From Bisporella sp. PMI_857 (Eukaryota; Ascomycota; Leotiomycetes; Helotiales; Helotiaceae): a DNA stretch of 64,000 nucleotides. A model generated the notes under the pieces. The model made no database searches, was not told where the DNA came from, and saw only the letters and a program-made list of their open reading frames with translations. Positions 45,606-55,779 of this stretch are shown here, piece by piece. Each line of letters opens with the position of its first letter. The stretch's first letter is position 1. The translations under genes and the position numbers were made by a program. The stretch is from the NCBI GenBank assembly GCA_021307315.1, contig JAJSPD010000071.1, positions 167,416 through 231,415 of the forward strand, given 5' to 3'.

Positions 45606-46653
45606 TCATGCAAATGCCACATGATTCTTTAACGTGCCAATACTAGATATTGCAACCTCCATCACATCGCCGGGCTTTAAATATTGAGCTGGCTTCATAC
45701 CCGCTCCCACTCCTGCAAATGGTCAGTTAGTGAGACGTGGACGCGATAAATAGACATTCTTACCGCCAGGAGTTCCTGTCATAATTACACTACCCTTTTG
45801 GAGCGTGGTGCCAGATGACAAATAGGATACCAAGTAAGCGCAGTTAAAGAGCAAATCAGACACTCCTTCTTCCTGGCGCACGTCGCCATTAATCATGGTC
45901 TTCAATTGCAGTTTAGACGGATCCGGGATCAATGCGCTGCTCACTAGAACTGGACCTAAGGGTGCGAATGTGTCGAATCCCTTCGAGAACCCCCACTGGG
46001 GTATCCGACCCGCAAACTCAGGGTCTCGCTGAAGTTTTCTCGACGAAATATCATTTCCAGCTGTATAGGCTGCAACATAACTCAAAGCTTCTGCTTCGGA
46101 GACGTTTTTGGCGTCGCGTCCAATTATCAGACACTGAAGCTGTCAGTTGGACTGGCCTCGAATGATATGTTACGCAATATTATGTAACTGTACCAACTCG
46201 CCCTCATAGTCTGCTTGTTCATCCTGTGCGATTTTTGGTATAATGACGTCAGCGCCATGGTCGGCAACAGTAGTGTTAGGCTTGAAAAAGATGAACGGGA
46301 AAGGAGGAGGCGTCCGTCCAGCTTCTTTGACTATTTGTATTTAGCATCGGTTGGATTTTTTACTCTATTGACTACTTACTGTGCTTCGCATAATTTAATC
46401 CTACACAACGTACTATAGGCACATCTGATTGAGCTAACGGTCCTAGAAGCTCCTTCACCGTAGCAACCTCATCCGTTACTTTTGTCTTCCCGGTTGTATC
46501 ATACAAGTCGCTGCCGCTAATAACCTTGGCCTGTAGTCCTATTTCAGATGTTGTTACCCCCAGGTCGAAGTCCTCTGATGGCAAGAGGGGCTCCCCGTAG
46601 AGTATCCGCCCATCTGTGGCCACAAATCGAATCAGACGTTTCCAAACGGTCAT
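45606..46653 (-). CDS. Fumarylacetoacetate hydrolase family enzyme (maleyl-/fumarylpyruvate hydrolase candidate)
   Basis: Exons (transcript order) 46653-46380, 46330-46194, 46133-45764 and 45712-45606 give 295 aa. An in-frame ATG 21 bases upstream (46674) would add seven residues. Family motifs are RCVGLNYAKH, then PFIFFKPNTTV, then DYEGELCLIIGR (metal-binding acidic residues, the EL/CL junction made by the second intron), then AYTAGNDISSRKLQ, then KGFDTFAPLGP, then SVIMTGTPGGVGAGM. In gentisate catabolism an enzyme of this family splits maleylpyruvate or fumarylpyruvate into pyruvate plus maleate or fumarate. It is divergent from the aldehyde dehydrogenase. No glutathione-dependent maleylpyruvate isomerase is visible in the window. 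Confidence 0.93.
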
Positions 46654-46969
46654 CGTCGTAAGTCTTCTCTGCATCAAACTTATCTATCATAATATTTGAA
46701 GGTGCGCCTGGGTTTTGTCTTGGAAGTCGCAGTACACGGAAGGGAGTTGGATGCCGGTGTGGTCCGCTCGTTCCCCGGTATTTGGTAAAGAATGCTTTAA
46801 GTGTATTACGTATACCACCTTACGAAACTACCCAATAAAAAAAGCGGTACCTTAACGGAATGGGTGCTTCCGATGTTCCCATAATGAGCCCGAATTGAAA
46901 TTTTATAAAGTTTCTTATTTTTTCTGCACATGCCAAGGATAGTGTGTTTCGTGTCCCGATACTTTTCAT
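46654..46969. promoter_or_regulatory. Shared divergent promoter, FAH-family hydrolase / aldehyde dehydrogenase
   Basis: 316 bases separating two divergent start codons. It contains GTCCGCTCG and TTCCCCGGTA at about 46760-46780 and CGGTACC near 46845, GC-rich islands in an AT-rich sequence. No exact copy of the CCCGATCGGG element of the neighbouring promoter is present. Confidence 0.35.
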
Positions 46970-48472
46970 ATGCCTTTGAGAATGATGTCCAACGGAGGCA
47001 CCAATGAAGTACCCCTAATTATCGATAGTTGTGATGTATTTACACCGGAGTGTGCTTTCCCAGCGAATAATTTTGCAAAACCTGGATATAATTTCCTGGT
47101 TAGCTCCGCTAGTATTGCGAATTGCCACAAAGCGGTAGATTCTTGTTCACGGGCTTTCGAGATATGGAGATATTCAAGCTATATAGAACGGCGACGTTTG
47201 TTTTTAAAGCTTCGGTGCCTTCTATTAGAAAGAAGTGAAGAGGCCCGTTCATTAATACAGAAAGAAATCAACGGCACCCTATTATGGTCAGAAATCAGCG
47301 TCACATCGACGCTTGAACTCATAGATGAAGCCGCGGCCTTATTAACCTCGACATCTCTTGACGGGGTGATCCCAAAAACCAACTCTACATCAACCGAGGC
47401 ACTTATTTATACTGAGCCGCTTGGAGTCATTCTCGGCATCGCACCTTGGAATTCGCCATTGATCCTTGGTTTCCGGGCAGTGGTTGCTTCAATTGCTGCC
47501 GGGAATACAGCAATTCTAAAAGGCTCAGAGCTTTCTCCAAGGACGCATTATTTTATCGCTCGGCTGTTTCAAGATGCAGGTTTTCCACCAGGCGTCCTGA
47601 ACTTCCTCATACACAATGAAAATGACGGACCTGGAGTATTTCAAGCGCTGATAGAACGGCGAGAAGTGAGAAAATGCAACTTCACTGGCAGCACGCCTAT
47701 AGGCAGGATTATTGCGAGTCAGGCTGCGTTATCATTAAAACCAGTATTGCTAGAACTAGGCGGGAAAAATTTCGCCTTGGTTACTAAAGATGCGGATTTG
47801 GGCCAGGCTGCCAAACTCGTCATTGAAGGGGCATTTCTCAACGTACGTTTTACAATCGCACTCTTCGTAGCTAATGTATAACAGAACGGCCAAATATGTA
47901 TGTCCACAGATATCGTATTGGTGGACGACTCTGTGCTGAGTGACTTCCGAGTGAAGCTGTTTGAATGTCTAAATATCTGCCCAGTCGCAAATTCTGTTAC
48001 CCCAGTCATAACTTCCAAAAGCGATGCAAGAATTAGAGCGTTGATAGACGACGCAAAGAGCAAAGGTGCCACAATCACAACGAACCATAGCGGAGTATCT
48101 AAAGCAAGCGGGCTCGAGTTTATTCCAGCTACGATTATTGAAAATCTCAGCCCGAGCATGGACTTCTTCGGTCAAGAGTCTTTTGGTCCTCTCCTCGGTA
48201 TTTTGCCAGTTTCGTCTAACGCCGACGCGGTTCGTACCATCAACGAGTGCCCATTTGGGCTGTCGGTTGCCATCTTTTCTCAAAGACACCTTGAAGCCAT
48301 GCATTTGTCAAAAAAGCTTCATGTTGGGGCTGTACATATCAATGGTGCTACGGTTCATGACGAGGCAACTTTACCCCATGGTGGTTATGGGGATAGTGGA
48401 TGGGGACGTTTTGGTGGTACTTGGGGCTTAAAGGAGTTCGTGCACACGAAAACAATCATGATTAATGAATGA
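46970..48472 (+). CDS. Aldehyde dehydrogenase (aromatic aldehyde candidate)
   Basis: An NAD(P)-dependent aldehyde dehydrogenase. Exons 46970-47842 and 47885-48472 give 486 aa; the intron is only 42 nt but has a GCTAATG branch site, and joins FLN to NGQICMS. Visible motifs are APWNSPLILGFRAV, the coenzyme loop FTGSTPIGR, the general base in LLELGGKNF (Glu262) and the nucleophile in NGQICMSTD (Cys296). The order resembles salicylaldehyde/vanillin dehydrogenases. Next to a stilbene-type cleavage oxygenase and a benzoate-level monooxygenase, oxidation of hydroxybenzaldehydes is the natural assignment, but it is inferred. Confidence 0.92.
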
Positions 48473-48696
48473 AATCAGAAATATTTTTCTAGATAGAGGG
48501 ATTTTGACTGCCAATATATATTAGACGTTATTTCATTTTAGCGTCCAAAAGTAACCTGTTACCAGGCATAGCCAGAGCACACAAACACGTCCCTGGATCT
48601 TTGCAGGGACGTTTCTGTCAATTGCCATAGAATGCATACTCATAATTTTCGCTTCCATTATGGAGCCTACAATTCATGTCTTTCCCACAGTCCTAT

Positions 48697-49105
48697 AGTC
48701 ATATTCCTATTCTCTGAGTTTTTTTTTTGCAAGGGTTTGGAAAAACGAGACTTTTGAAAACGAGACTTTACGCACAATTTAAAGGCTTTTGATTCGCTAC
48801 TTTTTACAATTTAAGCTTAAAATTTAAGCGAAATTAAGAAAATCAAAATTTAACAAAATGTAAGTAAACAACAATAAAGTATATATAATTTTACATTTAA
48901 ACTATTAAATAAATAATATAAACTTAAATAATAACTTAAACACAAGAATGTTTAAAATATTTAAAAATATTTTTGCTTTTATTAATAGAATAAGAAGTTA
49001 TTGAAAAAAACAAGTTTACAATATTGTACGCAAAGTCTCATTTCCAAAAGTGTCGTTTTTCTAAACCTTTGCAAAAAAAACCCCCCAGAGAACAGGAATA
49101 TCACT
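48697..49105. mobile_element. MITE-like element with about 80-bp inverted repeats
   Basis: The left arm (48697-48779) and the reverse complement of the right arm (49020-49105) align along their length, for example ATATTCCTATTCTCTG with ATATTCCTGTTCTCTG, and CGAGACTTTTGAAAACGAG with CGACACTTTTGGAAATGAG. Nearly all mismatches are transitions. The 240-bp core is extremely AT-rich and has no ORF. Size and structure fit a non-autonomous DNA transposon, or a foldback element. I cannot see a certain target-site duplication. It sits between the aldehyde dehydrogenase and the second regulator. Confidence 0.7.
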
Positions 49106-49427
49106 TTAGATATCGCCTCCCTACAATATTTGAGCATAAATCTATCCGGGGGAGGATGACATTTTGATGAACACGCAATAATATATTTTAGTGCTAAGAA
49201 AGACCATCTAGCCACTGACCAATCAACACGGTTTATGTTGATGGCTTTTACAATTAATTAGAGGTAGCCTTGCGGCGGGGATAGAGCGGGACGGGATCTT
49301 CGGTAGATGAACTTCCGTCTCCTGCCCCTTGTTTCATTTTCCGTGATCATTTTGCACCTCACATACCCACAGTCCTATTACACCCCAATTATCGTATGAT
49401 CCGAAATCGCAAAACAATTGACAAGCG

Positions 49428-52032
49428 ATGGACACCAGTTCAGGAAATCCGGGGCCCGTCAGCAAGCGACGACGCGTTGGTATTGCTTGTGGCCCATGCC
49501 GAACACGAAAGTCACGTGTAAGATGTCTCCCAACACAACGTTAAAGACTCCTTGACCAGAAAGAGAAAAAGAGATTCCCTAAAGACGAGGCTGATGAGTA
49601 GCTTAGTGTGATGGAATTCGCCCAAAATGTTCGGGCTGTATCGAACTCGGATATGAATGTATCTACACGCAGACTGCTTCTATGACGAATGTCATCGTGG
49701 GTAAGGAGTATTTAGCTGGAATCGAAGACCGCCTTAAACTTGTTGAACAAGAGATCTCCCATATGAAGAATTTTCGCTCGAATAGACACATAAGATTCGA
49801 CGATGCAACAAGCAGCACTAGCACTGCCTTGGAGGGCAGTCCTTTGACTAGTTTTACTGATGGCGTCCAGGTCGATAGCGGCAATCTCCAGGATAATGAG
49901 GTCCTGGAGAGCACAACTGACGGTATGGGCGCTATGATATTCAGCCAAGAAGAAGATATCGGCTTCTTTGGTATGTGCGCGCTCCTATGCTCACCCTGTC
50001 TTCTCACGAATTTTAGGACCTTCATCGAATATCGCTTTCACTCGCCAGTTATCACAAGTTGTGACAAAGCTCCGCAACGGCAACACTGGGTCGGATAACA
50101 GTAATCTTTTATCAGAGGCTGCTCATGGGGTGTTATCGATGTCAAGGCCAGCCTCCCCCAACGCTCAAGCGACTCAGTATGCCACAGGAGCCGTTAACAT
50201 ATATGCCGTCCCTTCAGAAGATGTGACGAGGGACCTTGTACGCCATTACTTTGGAACTACAGGGCAGTTGTTTCCGTACCTTGACGAAAAACTGTTCTGG
50301 GACACCTATGACGAGATGCGTCAAAGCAATTTCACTAAAGTACGAAGAACCTGGCTTGGCTTATTTAATATGATTCTTGCCCTTTCCACTAGTACTTACC
50401 TCCGGGAAAATATAACTGCCATAACTAGAGTACAAGAGTCCGACGTCTACTACCAGAGAGCTCTGGGTCTTTGCCAAGCACAGTTGCTCCAGAATTCGAG
50501 TCTAGAAGCAGGTTAGCGATCCCGTATTTATGAATGCCGATACTAAGTATGATTATCCAAGTTCAATTTCTACTTGTAACTGGACAATACCTTCAAGGAA
50601 CTCAAAAGTCGGTGCAGGCATGGTCTATACATGGCCTTGCGGTTAAAACAGCGTTTCAGCTGGGATTACATTCCGGGGCTACTCTGAAAAAATTTTCTTT
50701 GCTAGATCAAGAAATTAGGAAAAGAACATGGTATGGATGCGTGGTGCTGGACAGGTAATCTTCACCATAAAAAAGGAGACCCGGATTCTAATCATCCAAT
50801 GGCAGAACTCTCAGTATGACATTTGGCCGTCCCGCTACAATACCGGATGAATACGTGAGGCTTCCGCTTCCTACGCCTATGCAGCCCCAGATTGATATAG
50901 AAGGGACTGTTATGCATACAAGCACTATGTTCTTTGTACAAACCATGTAAGTTAATCTCCTACTAACTTCGTCTAATCTAATATTCGTAGTGTTCTCTAT
51001 AAGATAATGTGGGACGTTATTAAACTACTATATGCTGGTAATATAGGCTGCGACGAGACCTTGCCACCTGTGGATGTTGTGTCTGGTATCTTCAAATTAG
51101 AGGAGCAGCTTAATGATTGGCGGCGTGAACTTCCCTTCCACCTGTCGCTTCAAGCGTCTCAGACCTTACCTCCAGATGATTCTGATCCTAATGAGAAATT
51201 TCGCGTAATACTTACACTCAGATATCATAACCTTCGAATCCTTCTTCATCGTTCCATGTTAACCAAGCTTCTTGATCTTGTCGGCAAGAATGAAGAAGGG
51301 AATAGTGAGCCTCTACTCACTCAGTTTGCTCCAAACAATATACGATGCGCAGTTGAATCTTCTCTCGAGACAGTTTTTATTGTTTCAGACATCGTCTCTT
51401 CCGGAAAGCAGAAGCAAGAAATGCTTGGAGCGTGGTGGTTTACTCTTTACTATAGTAAGCTTTAATCCCTTGGACTTTTGATAGTCTCTAACTTGAGCAG
51501 CCTTCAACAGCGCTTTAGTTCTGTGTGCGAGTTATGTCATCGTCCAAAAGCTGTTCACCACATTCTCGGGCTTTTCAACGCCACCTGCAAATATCATGAG
51601 AGATGGTATCGACACTGCCATCCGAACGCTTTCAAGTCTTGATGTTGATAATCCCACAACAAATGGCTGCGCTAAATATTTGCAAAAGCTTTCTGCTTTG
51701 GTAGACTTTCTTGGTAAGTTAATGTTCCAGTTACATTATTATGCTATGGGACTTTTTAACAGTATCTAGTCTCTCCTACTCATAAATTCGGATACCCAAC
51801 ACCGGGTGCGATTGTAGGGATCAGTTCTAGCCATGGACTTAATGATGGAGATCATAGCCAGAATAACGGATTTTCGGTAAACTCTATCCATACCATGTTT
51901 TCTCCATTCGGGACAGGTATGGATATGGGTGAATTTATTCTTGATGGAGATCTTGAATTTTTAGATCGTATGACGGGCCCAATCGATTTCGAGAATTACC
52001 CATCTCAGAAGCCTACGAGTCATCAGGTCTAA
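49428..52032 (+). CDS. Zn2Cys6 transcription factor
   Basis: Eight exons (49428-49517, 49607-49970, 50017-50511, 50562-50754, 50806-50946, 50991-51454, 51501-51713, 51770-52032) give 740 aa with all phases consistent. The zinc cluster is C21-x2-C24-x6-C31-x6-C38-x2-C41-x6-C48 (ACGPCRTRKSRC, then KCSGCIELGYEC); the first intron falls directly before Cys31. A short coiled coil follows (EYLAGIEDRLKLVEQEI), then the fungal transcription factor homology region (VRHYFGTTGQLFPYLDEKLF, then YLQGTQKSVQAWSIHGLAVK, then RKRTWYGCVVLDRTLSMTFGRP). The acidic C-terminus (DGDLEFLDRMTGPIDFENYP) looks like an activation domain. It lies inside the aromatic-degradation group, making it the best candidate for the pathway regulator. 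Confidence 0.92.
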
Positions 52033-52534
52033 CCGGGCTTCAATATCGTTAATTTTGCTGCGAACATCCTGGAAATGACATGTAAACTCCCACTTAAGTA
52101 GTTACTCCGGCGCAGCTGTAGCAAAGTCATCTAATAAGCCACGGCCTTTAGAGATCACCACTGCACATCGTATGCTTCTTATTACTACCGCTACAAGCAC
52201 AGCAATTGTGTTCCTTACCCCCTTTGGAAATTTCATGTTCCCAACTACGGATTACATTTCTTAAACATTCTCAACTATACTAAGCGCAATCATTATTTAC
52301 TTACTGTTATTTCAAAACGTCCCGCGCAGCTAGTGCGAGCACAGTAAAAATATATCAATATCCTTAGGTGGTAGGTTTCAGGAGAGCCATACCTTATTGT
52401 ATGATCATCATTAATCATCTTTAGACATGAGGCGGATATCCTAGCCAGAGTGCGACGGGGTCAGGATTAGTTTTTGGTAAGGATTAATCAAACTTCCAAT
52501 ATATGTGTTTATTGTAATGTACCTTATTTAATAT
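52033..52534. other. 3' flank of the regulator, no gene seen
   Basis: About 500 bases with no open frame of note before the palindromic element. Confidence 0.5.
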
Positions 52535-53272
52535 ACGGCAAATATCTCAAATACCATCGTTTTGTTGCCAAATATCTCATATACCACACTTTTTTTGCCG
52601 AATATCTCATATACCACTTTGATGGTATATGAGATATACGTCAACAAAACGATGGTATATCAGATATTCGTCAACATTCACTGTAAAGCCTGTAATACAC
52701 TCTGTAGCAACTACGCTGTAACAATCACAATACACGCTGCAGCAACTACAATACACACTATAGCAATACAATTACAATTACGATATAGCAATACATGCTA
52801 CAACAATACAATTACAATTACGAGTTAAATACGCTGTAGCAATTTCATTGTAACAACTACAATACACGCTGCAGCAATATATACTGAAATAATGTAATTA
52901 CAAATACAAATTAAATATAGTACAACTTATATTAATTTATATCGATATATTATATATTGCTAGTTTATATATTGTTATAGCGTGTATTGTAGTTGTTACA
53001 GCGTATTTAACTCGTAATTGTAATTGTATTGCTATAGCGTGTATTGTAGTTGCTGTAGCGTGTATTGTGATTGCTACAGTGTAGATGCACAAAAAAACGA
53101 TGGTATATAAGATATATTAGTGTTTCTCATATACCATCGTTTTGTTATTAAGTATCTGAAATACCACTGTTTTGCGCCAAGAGACAAATGGTGGTATATG
53201 AGATATTCGGCAAAAAAAGTGTGGTATATGAGATATTTGGCAACAAAACGATGGTATTTGAGATATTTGCCG
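52535..53272. repeat. 738-bp palindromic element built of short repeated units
   Basis: The left end CGGCAAATATCTCAAATACC and the right end are inverted copies that match without a mismatch for about 85 bases. Inside each arm the unit AATATCTCATATACCA (or its complement) recurs several times in both orientations, spaced about 30 bases apart. The inner parts are also inverted: CTGTAGCAACTACGCTGTAAC-like repeats on the left and ATTGTAGTTGTTACAGCG on the right. The centre (52910-52980) is AT-rich. It could form a long hairpin. It may be a foldback transposon or MITE; no ORF is present. Confidence 0.85.
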
Positions 53273-53328
53273 TTTAATATAATGGAAGAAATATTATACA
53301 AGACTCGAGAACCGCTATTCTAACTCAC

Positions 53329-54896
53329 TTAGACAGCTCCCCCTAATACTTTTCTAGTGGGGCGGTTGAAGAAATACAAAGGAATGATAGTCAAATAAGC
53401 TCCCCATAGCACTCCGGTCATTGTTCCAAATTGATTACGAGGTCCAACTTTGAAGAACCATTCCATTGATGCAAAAGAAACACCAAAGCCAATAGCGTTC
53501 TTGACCACGTTAATCAAAACACCAACGTGACCAGACTGGCCCCTCAAGCAATCCACACAATACGTCAAAAGAACGTTTGCGGATGCGGTTAGACCAAACG
53601 TTAACATACCATAGCCTGCTGCAATTGCAATCCAGTGATAATTGTTTTGTAAGGAGAAGCCAATCACTAGACATCCTATCGGACTGATCACAGCTCCAAG
53701 AATGATAGCAGGCAGCCGTGACCTCGGTTGATGTTCGCCATTTGCTTTCGATGCAGCGTGCTTGGACAGCATGTCAGCGAGAATACCCCCCAAAGGCAGA
53801 CCAAGAAGAATCCCAATCAATGGGCCAAAATTAAGGAGTCCTAGTTGCCATGGCTTCCAAAGCAGAGGCGGCATCGCAAAGACATTAGAGATCACGACCG
53901 ATGTCAAAACCGTCCACCCAATGGTGATTCCGAAGACCAGAGTTGTGATGAAAACTTTAGGATTGAGAATCAGCGGTATCGGCTCTAGAAATATTTTCAT
54001 GGGGTTGCTCTTAGGCTGTGCACAAGCCAAATTTCGAGAGAATGATTTCTCAATCCATAATTTGCGGAGAGAATATTCCCCCGAGGCAGGGCTTTCAGGC
54101 CGTGGACCAGTGGCCTGCTCAATACATGATTGGGAATTCTTGGACTCATCAGTATCCAGCGGGAGCTGATCGATACTGACATCCTCGGTGTATGTTGTCT
54201 CTGGTAACATCAATATGCATGTGATGAGGTTGATCCCAATAGCTATACAGGATATTCCAAAAAACCACCGCCAGCTGTTCAGGCCAGAGGCAATTGAACC
54301 TGAGATTATTGGGCCAATGGCAGATCCAGCCGCCAAAGCCCCAACATATACCACCATAGCTCTCGCTAATTGATGTTCTGGGAAACAATCTGAGACAATG
54401 AAAGGTCCTAGGGCCTCGACCATGCCCCCAGATGCACCTCCGACGAAGCGGCTAGCGAGTAAAGAATTGTATGAATTTGCGTAGGCGGACCATATGTTTG
54501 CTCCCAGGAAAATGCTCATAGAACCTAGGATAGTATATCGTTTACCCACGTATTCGACACATGGCAAAGTCCAAAGATTCTAGAAGTTTCAGAACGATTA
54601 GTTAGGCTGCTCCCTTAAGTCTTAATTGGACAATACTTACAGCTAAACCTAGCATTAATAATGAGTATGATGTTAGACGCGAAGCTTCCTCAATCGAGCA
54701 TCGAAAGTCCTGAATCAAAAGATCGAATAAAGGAGGAACGCCTGCAGCAAATACATTTCCCATGAGGTTATAGAAGCTGATATTAAGAAGGATAAGAATG
54801 CGCCATGACATGGGCCATTTCTATAATTAAGCTTTGTTAGATTGATCTTTTTTTTCTCCCGTAAAGCTTCTTACTCACCCAAGGTGGGAGCGACAT
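53329..54896 (-). CDS. MFS transporter, DHA1 (multidrug:H+ antiporter) type
   Basis: Exons (transcript order) 54896-54879, 54820-54641 and 54579-53329 give 482 aa. The first coding exon is only 18 nt (MSLPPW) and splices in phase to KWPMSWRILILL. DHA1-type signatures are SRFVGGASGGMVEALGPFIVSD around helices 4-5, AAGSAIGPIISG (motif C of antiporters, GPxxG) and WRWFFGISCIA. Twelve helices with a central loop are apparent. Antiporters of this class export toxic or unwanted small molecules. It is divergent from the cleavage oxygenase, so export of a phenolic or an aldehyde is plausible. This is an inference from position. Confidence 0.9.
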
Positions 54897-55779
54897 GATG
54901 GTAACGATGTGCTGCTTGAGTTGTTGTCTTGTCGAAGATACTTCAGATTAGATCATAAATGAGGCGTCTCAGAATTTGGTATGTATCTGGGCGAGGGATG
55001 CATAGGACTTTATAAATACACAGAGATTGCGGCCCAAGTGTTTCACTATGAGAGTGTTCCCAATGCCGAACCTGGGGTTGTGTAGTTGCCGAATCTCGAG
55101 TCTAATTCAAAGCATCCGTTTGGCTGACGGCTCCTTGGTATTTATGGAGTTACGAAAAACGGGGATAAATTTAGTCAACAGCCCATCTCTAATCTTTTGT
55201 TTACTGGCTAACTATAGTTATATGCAGTTGACGGATGGGACAGGCGATACTTTGTAGTTGCCATTTGGCGTTGTTCAAAATGCATTTCATCTCGAGGAAG
55301 TTTTTTACGTGCTATCTACATGTTCATTGTGTTAGAAACCAAGTCTGACTTCTCTGATCTACTATACAGCAAACACGCCTATTATCGCTGGAAGAGTTTC
55401 GGACGCGCTGGAAATGGTAGGACGGTAAAGATGCAAAGATTTTGCCCAGGTCGATGTACTGTGCAATAATAAACTTTGTTCCCGCTTGCACCCGCTTGGC
55501 CGTTCCAAATCGCTTCCATGTTCCCGTTCTATCCCCGACGACAAATCGGATCACGCCCGTTTATCACATCCAATCAACAAAGGTCCCAATCCTCTTTTAG
55601 CCTACTCAGAGTCTCGGGATATGGGGATGGGACGAGTGTACCAGCTCGTTTCGTGATGTACTGCTCGATTTTGTCATATAATTAGTTCGAGGTCGCCTTG
55701 TATAGACGATGTATCTCATTTCTGTTTTTCCGTAGCGACCTCTGCCCATACAGTCATTGAACCCTTCTCTTACGCGGCA
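54897..55779. promoter_or_regulatory. Divergent promoter region, exporter / cleavage oxygenase
   Basis: 883 bases between two start codons. At about 55530-55555 it has CCCCGACGAC followed by ATCGGATCAC, resembling the CCCCGATCGGG plus CGGGATCAC arrangement in the monooxygenase/dioxygenase promoter at 43939. The resemblance is partial and could be chance. No convincing gene lies between. Confidence 0.35.

Noticed and set aside
51714..51762. Acceptor AACAG at 51762 for the last intron of the second cluster regulator
   Set aside because: Leads to a stop after seven codons; the next acceptor (TATCTAG, 51769) keeps a long acidic C-terminus in frame.
52535..53272. CRISPR-like array suggested by regularly spaced repeats
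   Set aside because: The units alternate in orientation, spacers are not unique, and the sequence is eukaryotic; it is a palindromic repeat element.
54897..55779. Several 60-76 aa frames between the exporter and the cleavage oxygenase
   Set aside because: Overlapping in opposite directions with no family resemblance; the region behaves as a divergent promoter.
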